A stretch of DNA of 34,421 bases from CAZADA01 sp964636945 (GTDB taxonomy: Bacteria > Pseudomonadota > Alphaproteobacteria > Caulobacterales > Maricaulaceae). The position numbers and the translations under genes were made by a program. The notes under the pieces are model-generated. The model saw nothing but the letters and a program-made list of their open reading frames with translations, searched no databases and had not been told where the DNA came from. Positions 16,753 to 25,002 of the stretch are shown here, in pieces; the stretch's first letter is position 1; each line of letters begins with the position of its first letter. Where the stretch lies: assembly GCA_964636945.1 (NCBI GenBank), contig CAZWVH010000032.1, positions 1 through 34,421 of the forward strand. The letters run 5' to 3'.

Positions 16753-18251
16753 GCTGCGGCTTTGGCGCCGTCGGCTTCGAGCACTTCGGTCCCGGAAGCG
16801 CCAGCAGGAGCATTGCTCTTTGTGGAGTTTGGCGCTTCGATCAGCACCTTGTGCAGTGCGCGTGTGGCGTCATCGAAGTCATCCTCATCAAGGATAAACT
16901 GGATATCCACATTGCGCAGCAATTGGTGGACACCGCGGATCTCGATGCCGGCCTCTGACAAGCCGTTCACGCATGTCGCCGTCAATCCAGGCACATTCAA
17001 ATCACTGCCAATCGCCGAGACAATGGCCACGCGCCGCGCGGAGATCGTCGCGCTTTCCAGCTGGGCCTCCAATTCGGCGATCACCCGTTTAATGCGTTTG
17101 AGCGGGCCATTGAGATAGTGTGCAATTGTATTGGCGTTTGAGCTCTTTGTGACGATACGCACCTTATGGCGTGTGATCGCCTCCAGAATGGCGGCGTCAT
17201 AGCCTTTGACGCCCACCATTTCAGGCTCAAACACTTCAAGTGCGTAGATCCCATTAATGCCCGTCACAATTTCCGCGCGCGGCGTTTCGGACATATAGTC
17301 GTCGCGAATGATGGTGCCGTCGTCTTTTGGATCAAACGTATTTTTGACACGCAGCGGAATGCCAGCTTGACGCAAACTTTTGGCGGCGCGCGGGTGGATG
17401 GCCTCCATTCCCATATTGGAGAGCTGATCGGCCACGTCATAATTGGTCTGACCGAGCTTTCGCACGCGGTCCTCGCCCACAAGGCGGGGGTCAGCAGACG
17501 AGAGATGAAACTCCTTGTGAATGATCGCTTCGCGCGCCTGAGTGATGGCGGCGATGCGCGAAAAAGTCACCTCGGTGTAGCCGCGGTCATACTGGCGCAT
17601 GAGGCCATCACGGCTATGCGCGTAACCGGTGACAATGGGCAGCTCTTTGGACAGGTCCTTGTCCTTAAAAACCTCATTGATGCGTTCATCTAAAGTCGGC
17701 TGGCTTTCTTCGCGCCAGCCTGTCAGATCGACAAACGTTGCATTGATGCCGCGTTCGCGCAGCAAGAGCGCCGTATTGTGCGCCGAGTGCGCCTCACCCA
17801 AAGCGGAGAGAAGCTCCCTCACCGTGAGCAAATGCTCGTCGAGCCGGAAGTGTCCGTACGAACACAAGCGGTGCAAATCGATCAGACAACTGCGCACGCC
17901 TTCAATGCGCTCGCGGATGAAGTTATCGGCCAAGTTCCGATTTGGATTATCGCCAAAGACATCTTTGTTGATGGCGCACATGGCCTCGCCCACGCGCGAG
18001 ATTGCGTCGCCCCAAGCCCACTCGGTATCGGCGCCGGCAAACAGGGCATAAACGCCTGGCTCCCCGGTTTTCTTGTGTTCCAGCAGTTGATTGGTCATGC
18101 CGCCATACGCCGAGACCACAAATACTCGATTATAGAGTTCGTCACCCGACCGATCGCCTATGATGATGTTGTTGAGAACACCCTCAGTATTCGAGATCGA
18201 CGTGCCGCCGATCTTCTCAACAGTATGCTGTGCCATTGTATTGCCCATCAC
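16749..18251 (-). CDS. ask: Ectoine-pathway aspartokinase (Ask_Ect type)
   Basis: A 500-residue aspartate kinase that phosphorylates L-aspartate, the first step towards aspartate semialdehyde for ectoine synthesis. The N-terminal kinase loop is KIGGTS (residues 13-18; the usual form is KFGGTS). The C-terminal part has ACT-type regulatory features (a segment beginning VAIVSAIGSDLNVPGLTATC). The position directly after ectC identifies it as the dedicated, often feedback-resistant, Ask_Ect isoform. Possible starts are GTG 18251, ATG 18248 and ATG 18236; none has a strong ribosome-binding site, so the start is uncertain by up to five codons. It lies 75 bp after ectC and overlaps the MFS gene by 4 bp. 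Confidence 0.9.
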   Translation of the reverse strand: MMGNTMAQHTVEKIGGTSISNTEGVLNNIIIGDRSGDELYNRVFVVSAYGGMTNQLLEHKKTGEPGVYALFAGADTEWAWGDAISRVGEAMCAINKDVFGDNPNRNLADNFIRERIEGVRSCLIDLHRLCSYGHFRLDEHLLTVRELLSALGEAHSAHNTALLLRERGINATFVDLTGWREESQPTLDERINEVFKDKDLSKELPIVTGYAHSRDGLMRQYDRGYTEVTFSRIAAITQAREAIIHKEFHLSSADPRLVGEDRVRKLGQTNYDVADQLSNMGMEAIHPRAAKSLRQAGIPLRVKNTFDPKDDGTIIRDDYMSETPRAEIVTGINGIYALEVFEPEMVGVKGYDAAILEAITRHKVRIVTKSSNANTIAHYLNGPLKRIKRVIAELEAQLESATISARRVAIVSAIGSDLNVPGLTATCVNGLSEAGIEIRGVHQLLRNVDIQFILDEDDFDDATRALHKVLIEAPNSTKSNAPAGASGTEVLEADGAKAAA

Positions 18252-18326
18252 ATTGAGTTCTTTAATATTGGTCTAGCTTCACCGCGCTGACCGACGACCC
18301 GGTGCAGCCCCCGCACGAGCGACTAG

Positions 18327-18722
18327 TTAAGCCGAAGCTTGCGGCGCCGGCGGGTAAGCGCCATCCGCGCCATGGACCTCTTTACCGGTCACTGGCGGAT
18401 TAAACACACACGCCATGGTCATCTCTTTGGTCGCCCGAAGAATATGCAGATCATTTTTGTCGAGCGCGTACATCACGCCTGGGCGGATCTGGTGAACTTC
18501 GCCGGTGGTCAAGTCCTCGATCGAGCCCTCGCCGGCCACGCAATACACCGACTCCAGATGATGCTTGTAGTGCATCTCCAGCTCGGCCCCCTCATGAATG
18601 GTGGTGATATGGAATGAAAATCCCATTTGGTCATCGGCAAGCAACAATCTCACCGAGGTCCAGCCGTTAGATTCCACCCGCCGCTCAGTTTCATTGGCGA
18701 CGTTGAGATCCCTCACAATCAT
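18327..18722 (-). CDS. ectC: L-ectoine synthase
   Basis: A 131-residue cupin enzyme that cyclises N-gamma-acetyl-diaminobutyrate to ectoine; the length is exactly usual. It begins MIVRDLNVANETERRVESNGW-like, as family members do. The known iron ligands of EctC map to Glu57, Tyr85 and His93 here, all present. The TTGEVHQIRPGVMYALDKND segment is the cupin core. It starts 12 bp after ectB, with a purine-rich AAGAGAG ahead of the ATG. No ectD hydroxylase gene follows, so 5-hydroxyectoine is not expected from this locus. Confidence 0.97.
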   Translation of the reverse strand: MIVRDLNVANETERRVESNGWTSVRLLLADDQMGFSFHITTIHEGAELEMHYKHHLESVYCVAGEGSIEDLTTGEVHQIRPGVMYALDKNDLHILRATKEMTMACVFNPPVTGKEVHGADGAYPPAPQASA

Positions 18723-18734
18723 TCTGATTCTCTC

Positions 18735-20063
18735 TTAGTTGGCGGTTTCCATCTTTTGGTCAGTCGAGGCGAAATCGCTCGCCACCTCAGCCAGAGACTC
18801 CTCCACAATGTCGAGGCCACGCTGCAGATCATGCTCGTCAATGGTCAAGGGACAGAGCACTTTGACCACTTCGTCTTGACCGCCGCTGGTCTCGATCACC
18901 AAGCCTCTTGCGAAACATCGCTCAGTGATGGCGCTGGCGATATCACCTGTGCCCACATCAATGCCGAGCATCATGCCGCGACCTTTCACACGACGCACCA
19001 CGCCGTCATAGGTCTTCGCCATGGCATCGAAGCGTTCTTTCAAATAAACGGCTTTCTTGTTCACCGATTTTTCAAAAGCCTTGTCGCGCCAGAACTCCCT
19101 CAATGCGGCTTCGGCGGTGACGAAAGCGTGGTTGTTGCCACGGAACGTGCCGTTATGTTCACCCGGCTTCCAGGTGTCATGTTCGGGTTTGATCAAAGTC
19201 ACCGCGAAGGGCAGCCCAAAGCCTGACAATGACTTGGCCAACGTGACGATGTCGGGCTTAATCCCAGCTGACTCAAAGCTGAAGAACGAACCCGTCCGGC
19301 CGCAGCCGGCCTGAATATCGTCCACGATCAACAGCGCACCGTGTTTCTTGGCGATTTCGGCAATTTTCTTGAGCCAGGCGTCGGACGCCACATTCAACCC
19401 GCCCTCGCCCTGGACAACCTCCACGATGATCGCGGCAGGGGCGTCGATACCGCTTGAGGGGTCGGACAAACGGCGGTCCAACTGCCCGGCGGTATCTACG
19501 TCATCGCCAAAATATCCGTCATAGGGCTCATGGGTCACGCCACACAGCGGCATGCCTGCCCCAGCACGTTTGCCCGCATTACCCGTACAGGAGAGCGCGC
19601 CTATCGTCATGCCGTGAAAGCCATTGGTAAAGGCGATCACATTGCGGCGTCCCGTGACCTTGCGAGCCAGTTTGAGTGCGGCTTCCACCGCATTTGCACC
19701 GGTGGGACCGGTGAACATGACGCGATAATCAAGGTCACGCGGCTCAAGAATGGTGCTCTCGAACTCTTGCAGGAACGCCTCTTTGGCCTTCGTATGCATA
19801 TCCAGGCCATGCGCCACACCGTCATCACTGATGAAGTCAATCAGCGCCTGTTTCAGTGTGGGGTGATTGTGACCATAGTTGAGCGTGGAACACCCCGCGA
19901 GAAAGTCGAGATACGCGCCGCCCTCCTCGTCGAACAACCACGAGCCGGCCGCACGTGAAAACGTACGCGGGAAAGAACGGCAATAGCTGCGCACTACCGA
20001 TTCACGTCGCTCGAAAACTGACGTGTCTTGTTCGTCTTCTTTTGGATAAGGGATCACGTTCAT
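18735..20063 (-). CDS. ectB: L-2,4-diaminobutyrate:2-oxoglutarate transaminase
   Basis: A 442-residue class III PLP aminotransferase that converts aspartate semialdehyde to 2,4-diaminobutyrate. The Schiff-base lysine is Lys277 in LAKSLSGFGLP, and the PLP-contacting IVDDIQAGCGRTG lies at 246-258. SRAAGSWLFDEEG and FLAGCSTLNYGHNHP near the N-terminus are typical EctB signatures. AAGGAG 6 nt before the ATG gives the strongest ribosome-binding site of the operon. The gap to ectA is 33 bp. The C-terminus is about 15-20 residues longer than many EctB proteins and polar. Confidence 0.97.
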   Translation of the reverse strand: MNVIPYPKEDEQDTSVFERRESVVRSYCRSFPRTFSRAAGSWLFDEEGGAYLDFLAGCSTLNYGHNHPTLKQALIDFISDDGVAHGLDMHTKAKEAFLQEFESTILEPRDLDYRVMFTGPTGANAVEAALKLARKVTGRRNVIAFTNGFHGMTIGALSCTGNAGKRAGAGMPLCGVTHEPYDGYFGDDVDTAGQLDRRLSDPSSGIDAPAAIIVEVVQGEGGLNVASDAWLKKIAEIAKKHGALLIVDDIQAGCGRTGSFFSFESAGIKPDIVTLAKSLSGFGLPFAVTLIKPEHDTWKPGEHNGTFRGNNHAFVTAEAALREFWRDKAFEKSVNKKAVYLKERFDAMAKTYDGVVRRVKGRGMMLGIDVGTGDIASAITERCFARGLVIETSGGQDEVVKVLCPLTIDEHDLQRGLDIVEESLAEVASDFASTDQKMETAN

Positions 20064-20069
20064 TTGCCG

Positions 20070-20075
20070 CTCCTT
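20070..20075 (-). promoter_or_regulatory. Strong ribosome-binding site of ectB
   Basis: AAGGAG on the minus strand, 6 nt before the ectB ATG (20061-20063). It confirms the start and suggests that ectB is translated independently of ectA. Confidence 0.75.
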
Positions 20076-20096
20076 ATGAGTTGTATGCTGTCTGCG

Positions 20097-20651
20097 CTAG
20101 CCGTTCCCGCCAACGATGGGCGCTATGGTTACGCGATGTTCTGTGTCATGGCGGCCTGAGAAGTGGCGCTCATGTTCAAACCAAGGCTCCCGCTCCAGCT
20201 GGGCGTCTCGAGACTTGGCGAATTTTGAAAACATCTTCCAGGATGCCGCGTTGGCCTCGGTAATTGTGGTGCGCAGTTTGGTCACGCCCCTCGCGCTCTC
20301 GCGATCGACGATGTGGTCCAACATCCGCTGCGCAAGACCAACGCCGCGCGCTGTCTCGTGCACCGCCACCTGCCAAACGAACATCGTCTCGAGATCGTTC
20401 GGCGGGCGATATGCCGAAATCCAGCCCACTGCTTGCCCATTGCGTTCAGCGATCACGCACGTACCAGCAAAATCACTGCACTGTAAAAGGTTGCAGTAGA
20501 CCGAGTTTCGATCGAGCGGTGGGCAAGCGGCGATGAGATCCCACACCGCCACACCGTCGGCGCGGTTGGGTTTCCGAAACACGATGGCGTCGCCATCGTC
20601 TGTCGACGAATGCTGGGCCTGCGTATCCACACTAATTCTCGCAAAATTCAT
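20097..20651 (-). CDS. ectA: L-2,4-diaminobutyrate N-gamma-acetyltransferase
   Basis: A 184-residue GNAT acetyltransferase, second step of the ectoine branch (acetyl-CoA plus 2,4-diaminobutyrate). FRKPNRADGVAVWDLIAACPPLD and SVYCNLLQC near 25-57 are EctA hallmarks. The acetyl-CoA loop is RGVGLA at 102-107, after QVAVHETA. The N-terminus before residue 24 is not conserved, so the start is open: ATG 20651 is the only ATG, and GTG 20630 is a fallback. ATG 20651 lacks a good ribosome-binding site and lies only a few bases after a candidate promoter. It leads the operon ectA-ectB-ectC-ask-MFS-SSS. Confidence 0.95.
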   Translation of the reverse strand: MNFARISVDTQAQHSSTDDGDAIVFRKPNRADGVAVWDLIAACPPLDRNSVYCNLLQCSDFAGTCVIAERNGQAVGWISAYRPPNDLETMFVWQVAVHETARGVGLAQRMLDHIVDRESARGVTKLRTTITEANAASWKMFSKFAKSRDAQLEREPWFEHERHFSGRHDTEHRVTIAPIVGGNG

Positions 20652-20652
20652 T

Positions 20653-20668
20653 CATACTTCGAATTATG
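20653..20668. promoter_or_regulatory. 16-bp pseudo-palindrome, candidate EctR operator
   Basis: CATACTTCGAATTATG: two 8-bp half-sites with 7 of 8 positions paired. It covers the candidate ectA -10 and abuts the ectA start codon. MarR-family operators are typically pseudo-palindromes of this size over the promoter; assignment to this regulator is inference. Confidence 0.4.
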
Positions 20669-20689
20669 TCGCGTGGAACGAACTGTCAA
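20661..20689 (-). promoter_or_regulatory. Candidate sigma70 promoter of the ectoine operon
   Basis: On the minus strand a perfect TTGACA -35 (20684-20689) is followed 17 bp later by TAATTC (20661-20666), or 15 bp later by CATAAT (20663-20668). Transcription would begin about 20654, giving an almost leaderless ectA message. A second possible -10, TATACT (20703-20708, minus strand), lies upstream without a good -35. Confidence 0.4.
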
Positions 20690-20728
20690 CCCGAACGGCC
20701 CAAGTATACAACTTTCTGCCCCTTTTTC

Positions 20729-20759
20729 TTGACATTATGGGTATTTTGTTGCGTACTTT
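20729..20759 (+). promoter_or_regulatory. Candidate promoter of the MarR-family regulator
   Basis: TTGACA at 20729-20734 is a perfect -35 on the plus strand; the best -10 is TACTTT at 20754-20759 with a long 19-bp spacer. The start codon at 20842 would then have a leader of about 75 nt. The -10 is weak. Confidence 0.3.
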
Positions 20760-20841
20760 AGACCTCACGCCGCAGAACATTGCGTCACATTGGCGGGGTT
20801 TACTTAGTATCTCGAACCAATTCAAAAGAGCCTCGATCGTT

Positions 20842-21432
20842 ATGCTTCGACCTCCAAATGATTTGAAAACTTCAGCATCCGTCGCTGCGCCTGTATCATT
20901 CGGTCGTTCACTGCTGGGATCGGACAAATTGGTGAATCGGGTTGAGACGGCTTTGGTTGCCATCCGGCGAATTTTGCGCGCCGCTGATATCAATGCGAAA
21001 CGGTTGGCTCGTGCGTCGGGACTCACGACCTCGCAATTGATTGTTTTGCAAATCTTGGATGGTCGCAATGAGGCCATGGCTAGCGAGATCGCTCGAACCG
21101 CGACGCTGAGCCAGGCGACAGTCACAGCGTTGGTCGACAAGCTGGAAGCAAAGGGCTTTGTTGCCCGCAACAGAGGCAAAACCGACCGTCGCCGAGTGTG
21201 GGTGAGCATCACCGATCACGGCCGCCGCGCATTAGAGCAGGCGCCGGATCTGTTGCAAGACACCTTCCAACAACGTTTCGAACAGCTGCCCGACTGGGAA
21301 CAGGCGTTCATTATTGCCGGCGTGGAACGGGTGGCGGCGCTCCTCGATGCAGGCGAGATTGACGCGGCTCCGGTGCTGGAAGTGGGCATGCTCGACCACA
21401 TACCGTCGAGTGACGACGTTGATGATTCCTGA
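20842..21432 (+). CDS. ectR: MarR-family regulator of ectoine synthesis (EctR-like)
   Basis: A protein of 196 residues from ATG 20842. The frame is open to 20533, but the upstream codons run through ectA and the promoter region and look non-coding. The winged helix-turn-helix is clear: TTSQLIVLQIL (helices 2-3), then TLSQATVTALVDKLEAKGF (recognition helix) and the wing KTDRRRVWVSITDHGRRAL. Divergence from ectA is the standard position of EctR, a MarR-type repressor described in halophilic methylotrophs and other ectoine producers. AAAGAG about 11 nt upstream is a weak ribosome-binding site. It probably represses ectA and perhaps itself; the inducing signal is unknown. Confidence 0.85.
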   Translation: MLRPPNDLKTSASVAAPVSFGRSLLGSDKLVNRVETALVAIRRILRAADINAKRLARASGLTTSQLIVLQILDGRNEAMASEIARTATLSQATVTALVDKLEAKGFVARNRGKTDRRRVWVSITDHGRRALEQAPDLLQDTFQQRFEQLPDWEQAFIIAGVERVAALLDAGEIDAAPVLEVGMLDHIPSSDDVDDS

Positions 21433-21433
21433 C

Positions 21434-21453
21434 TCGGCCGAAATGAAGGCCGA
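21434..21453. terminator. Possible bidirectional hairpin between convergent genes
   Basis: TCGGCC (21434-21439) pairs with GGCCGA (21448-21453) across an 8-nt loop in the 26-bp gap between the regulator and the E1 gene. There is no T-run, so termination efficiency is doubtful. Confidence 0.3.
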
Positions 21454-21458
21454 CTGCC

Positions 21459-23696
21459 TTACCGCGCCACTGACCGCATGGGCCGGCCTTTCTTGATGAG
21501 GTCCAAGGCCGCTTTGACAATGCCGTCTCGATTGGGGAGCGGCGCAGACGCGGCCGGTCCCAACGGAATGAAACAATCGTCGGCTGTGATGCGTTGGGTC
21601 ACGGCTGCTTTGCCGGCCTGCTCCATCATCAATGCCATGAGCGCCTCGCTTTGCGATCCTGTGCTCCGGCATTCATCAACAATGAGAATGTGCGCGCAGG
21701 GGCTGACCGCTTGGCAAACACCCGGTTCGTTCAGAGGCGCCAGCCAACGCAAATCAATGATCCGCACGCGCGCGCCAAATTGGCCCGATAAGATTTTTTC
21801 CGCCTGCCGGGCCAAAAACACCCCATTGCCATACGTGACAATGGCCAAGTCCTCTCCGTCGCCATATTGGCCGATTTCACCGAGCGAAATACCAGCGCTA
21901 TCGCCTGGTTGCTCGTACACGTGCGCCCAAAGACCATCGCCTTCGTCGTGCAAATCACGGGTTGGGTATCGGGCAATCGGCTCCAAAAAAACCACAACCC
22001 GTTGTTCTTGGCGCGCCAAACGTACGCACTCGCGCAGCATCTGCACTGCGTCTCGGCCATTGGAGGGACATGCGATGATGAGCCCGGGAATGTCCCGCAG
22101 CACTGCAAGACTGTTGTCATTGTGAAAATGTCCGCCAAACCCCTTCTGGTAACCCAGCCCAGCAATCCGGATCACCATGGGGTTGGTGAATTGTCCGTTG
22201 GAGAAAAAGCTGAGCGTGGACGCCTCACCTCGGATTTGGTCCTCGGCGTTATGAACATAGGCGAGGAATTGGATTTCAGGTATCGGCAGAAACCCATTGT
22301 GAGCCATGCCGATCGACAGGCCCAATATGCTCTGCTCGTCTAAAAGCGTGTCGATCACACGGCCTGAGCCAAACCGCGAATGAAGCTTGTTTGTTACGCC
22401 GTAAACTCCGCCCTTTTGGCCGATATCTTCGCCTGCGAGGACAATTTCAGGATGCGCCGCCATCAAGTCCGTCAAGGCCCAATTGATCAATCGCGCCATG
22501 TGCTGTGGTTCGCTCATCGCCCTTACATCGCCGGCAAATAGCGCGTTGCGTGCTTCAGTTGTCAGGGAGCGTCCGGGCGAGCATGCGCGCGCCGGGGGGA
22601 CCAGGCTCTGAGCAACTTCAGAGCTGGTCCGAAGTCGAGGGCAATGCGCCATATATTCAGAAACGCGTTCGGTTTCGCGTTCAAAATCCCCGTAAATCTG
22701 CAAAACCTCGTCTGGCGACAACAGACCCTCGCTGATGAGAAGCGCGGCGGAATGGATCAAGGGATCGTTGGATTCGTCGGCGTCCACTTCGGCTGGAGTC
22801 AGGTACCCGCTTTGGATGTCTGATCCGGCGTGCCCGTAAAGACGCACACACTTAAAATGGAGGAATGCCGGCTGTCGCCGTGTGCGGGCATGGTCGACCG
22901 CTGCTCGGGCGGCCTGGAAACTGTCGGCGAGGTCGAGACCATCGCATGCGAAATAGGTCATGCCAGGCTTGGCGCGCATTGAGGCTTCAATCCATCCCTC
23001 GGGCGTTTTGGTTGAGATGCCAATGCGGTTGTCTTCACACACAAAAACGATGGGCATGGGGCCGCCGCGAAAGGCAGTCCAACACGCCGTATTCAACGCG
23101 CCCTGCGCCGTTGAATGATTGAGTGACGCATCGCCAAAGCTGCACATGACCACACCGTCGCGCGCAAGACATTGATGCTCCGGCTTCATTCGGCGAGCAA
23201 GATCGATGGAGAACGCCGCGCCCATCGCCTTCGGTAAATGGGAGGCAATGGTGCTGGTCTGTGGCGGAATGAATAATCGTTTCGATCCCAAGACTTTGTG
23301 GCGACCGCCAGAAATCGGATCTTCCGAAGACGCTGCGAAACTGAGCAACATATCGGTGAGCGGAGCCTCTCCAGAAACCATTTTGGCGCGTTCGATCAAA
23401 AACGCCGCGTCGCGATAATGCAGAAACGCCATGTCATCGGGATGAAACGCCAGCGCAATTGCCGCCATGCCTTCATGGCCGGAGCTGCCAATGGTGTAAA
23501 ACCCCTCGCCGCGCGCCTGCATCTTTCGAGCTGTGCGATCCAAATGCCGCGACAGCGATTGAGACTTAAACAGTGATATTGCCTGATCGCGCGACAATCC
23601 CGCCTCAGTAAGCGAAAGCGGTGAATTGCGTTGGGGCAAATGACCATCACGAACACGGTCCAAGAACAATTGATGGACAATTTCTGCTCGATCCAT
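21459..23696 (-). CDS. Fused alpha/beta thiamine-diphosphate 2-oxoacid dehydrogenase E1
   Basis: A protein of 745 residues from ATG 23696. Residues about 1-370 are the E1-alpha domain: SSGHEG near 71-76, HYRD near 93-96, and the thiamine-diphosphate motif SFGDASLNH...CEDN near 187-223, with GDA where GDG is usual, as in a known fused subgroup. Residues about 400-745 are E1-beta (AGEDIGQKGGVYGVT, FNNDNS-like HFHNDNS, ACPSNGRDA), as in branched-chain 2-oxoacid, acetoin or pyruvate dehydrogenases. GGAGG at 23703-23707 lies 6 nt before the ATG; a TTG further upstream is not needed. No E2 or E3 gene is adjacent, so the partner acyltransferase must be elsewhere. The substrate is not decided. Confidence 0.85.
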   Translation of the reverse strand: MDRAEIVHQLFLDRVRDGHLPQRNSPLSLTEAGLSRDQAISLFKSQSLSRHLDRTARKMQARGEGFYTIGSSGHEGMAAIALAFHPDDMAFLHYRDAAFLIERAKMVSGEAPLTDMLLSFAASSEDPISGGRHKVLGSKRLFIPPQTSTIASHLPKAMGAAFSIDLARRMKPEHQCLARDGVVMCSFGDASLNHSTAQGALNTACWTAFRGGPMPIVFVCEDNRIGISTKTPEGWIEASMRAKPGMTYFACDGLDLADSFQAARAAVDHARTRRQPAFLHFKCVRLYGHAGSDIQSGYLTPAEVDADESNDPLIHSAALLISEGLLSPDEVLQIYGDFERETERVSEYMAHCPRLRTSSEVAQSLVPPARACSPGRSLTTEARNALFAGDVRAMSEPQHMARLINWALTDLMAAHPEIVLAGEDIGQKGGVYGVTNKLHSRFGSGRVIDTLLDEQSILGLSIGMAHNGFLPIPEIQFLAYVHNAEDQIRGEASTLSFFSNGQFTNPMVIRIAGLGYQKGFGGHFHNDNSLAVLRDIPGLIIACPSNGRDAVQMLRECVRLARQEQRVVVFLEPIARYPTRDLHDEGDGLWAHVYEQPGDSAGISLGEIGQYGDGEDLAIVTYGNGVFLARQAEKILSGQFGARVRIIDLRWLAPLNEPGVCQAVSPCAHILIVDECRSTGSQSEALMALMMEQAGKAAVTQRITADDCFIPLGPAASAPLPNRDGIVKAALDLIKKGRPMRSVAR

Positions 23697-23702
23697 GGAG
23701 GC

Positions 23703-23707
23703 CCTCC
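23703..23707 (-). promoter_or_regulatory. Ribosome-binding site of the E1 fusion gene
   Basis: GGAGG on the minus strand, 6 nt before ATG 23696. It forms one arm of an 11-nt inverted repeat (23697-23707) with the bases next to the start codon. It fixes the start at 23696 rather than TTG 23711. Confidence 0.65.
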
Positions 23708-23862
23708 ACAAAATTTGCGACCGTTGCTAGAGAGATGCCGCAGCGAACTCAGCCCCCTACACCTTTGTCATGGCCTGCGCAAAGCGCCAGCTGCGCGCGA
23801 CACGGCGGCCCGCGTGATCAAGCCGCTTGTGCAGCCCATTCACCATGATAGGTCAGCACGCT

Positions 23863-25002
23863 ATGAGCGATAAAGTTGATATGGATGTGGTTGTTGTCGG
23901 CGCTGGCGTGATCGGCTTGGCTTGCGCGCGCGCGTTAGCGATGGCTGGCCGCGAGGTGGTGGTTCTGGAAGAAGAACGGCGCATCGCAGAGCATATGTCA
24001 TCGCGCAACTCGGAAGTGATCCACGCCGGTCTTTATTATCCAACTGGCTCAGCCAAGGCAAAATTGTGCGTCCATGGCCGTCGCGCGCTTTACCAGCATC
24101 TGCGATCGCGCCAATTACCCCATCGACGTTGCGAAAAATTGATTGTGGCCGCGTCCCCAACTGAGGCCAATGATCTGGACGCGTTATACAAGCGTGCCAA
24201 AGCCAACGACGTGGAGGGGGTCGAACTGATTGATGGCGACGCCGCTCGGCGACTGGAGCCAGCATTGAGCACCAATGTCTGCGCGGCGCTCCTGTCCCCT
24301 GAAACCGGGATTTTTGACAGCCACGCCTATTGCCTCAGCCTGCAAGGCGAGCTGGAGGATCATGGCGGCCTCATAGCGTTCGGCTCTCGCGTGGATGGTG
24401 GGGCGGCGAACGACAACGGCATCCGATTGCGTCTTGGGGGAGACAACGACCTCACAGTCCAAGCCCGTTTGGTTGTCAACGCGGCGGGATGCGAAGCCGT
24501 GGCCTTAGCCAAGGCCATACACGGCGCCCACACCGCCTCTTTACCCCGACAGCACTACGCAAAAGGGTCCTATTTCTCCGTTTCAGGGCGCGCACCATTT
24601 TCGCGGCTCATCTATCCCATGCCCAATCAAGCCGGCCTTGGCGTTCACTTAACGCTCGACATGGCTGGCCGCGCTCGGCTTGGCCCGAATGTGCAATGGC
24701 TCCCGGACAACGCCCGCCCGCCCTTCGACTACGCCGTTGCCGCAAGCGACGCCGACGCTTTCCATAGCGCGGCGCACCGCTATTGGCCCGCCCTTTCGCG
24801 CGACTCGCTGGCGCCCGATTATGCGGGCGTGCGCACCAAATTGGCGGCCAAAGGCGAACCTGCGGCCGATTTCCGAATTGAAGGACCCGACGCCCATGGA
24901 TCGCCCAGACTGATCAATCTGTTCGGGATTGAAAGCCCGGGGCTCACCGCATCCTTGGCGATCGCAGACACGGTGAAAGCGCTGGCTCTGGATTGCGCTT
25001 AG
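23863..25002 (+). CDS. FAD-dependent oxidoreductase, L-2-hydroxyglutarate oxidase-like
   Basis: A protein of 379 residues from ATG 23863. It opens with the FAD-binding VVVVGAGVIGLACARAL (GxGxxG) and continues with SSRNSEVIHAGLYYPTGSAKAKLC, a signature of the LhgO/DAO family, in which the enzyme oxidises L-2-hydroxyglutarate or related 2-hydroxyacids. The C-terminal NLFGIESPGLTASLAI closes the FAD site. Upstream in-frame TTG 23827 and ATG 23845 are possible, but the family fold begins just after 23863. It is divergent from the E1 gene and overlaps the C-methyltransferase gene tail to tail by 4 bp. The classic substrate is plausible, but related 2-hydroxyacids cannot be ruled out. Confidence 0.82.
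   Translation: MSDKVDMDVVVVGAGVIGLACARALAMAGREVVVLEEERRIAEHMSSRNSEVIHAGLYYPTGSAKAKLCVHGRRALYQHLRSRQLPHRRCEKLIVAASPTEANDLDALYKRAKANDVEGVELIDGDAARRLEPALSTNVCAALLSPETGIFDSHAYCLSLQGELEDHGGLIAFGSRVDGGAANDNGIRLRLGGDNDLTVQARLVVNAAGCEAVALAKAIHGAHTASLPRQHYAKGSYFSVSGRAPFSRLIYPMPNQAGLGVHLTLDMAGRARLGPNVQWLPDNARPPFDYAVAASDADAFHSAAHRYWPALSRDSLAPDYAGVRTKLAAKGEPAADFRIEGPDAHGSPRLINLFGIESPGLTASLAIADTVKALALDCA

Noticed and set aside
17166..17693. A 175-codon frame opposite the aspartokinase gene
   Set aside because: Antisense shadow of a well-identified gene.
20533..20841. An N-terminal extension of the MarR-family regulator by 103 codons
   Set aside because: It would run antisense into ectA and through the promoter region; the family length (about 150-200 residues) fits ATG 20842.
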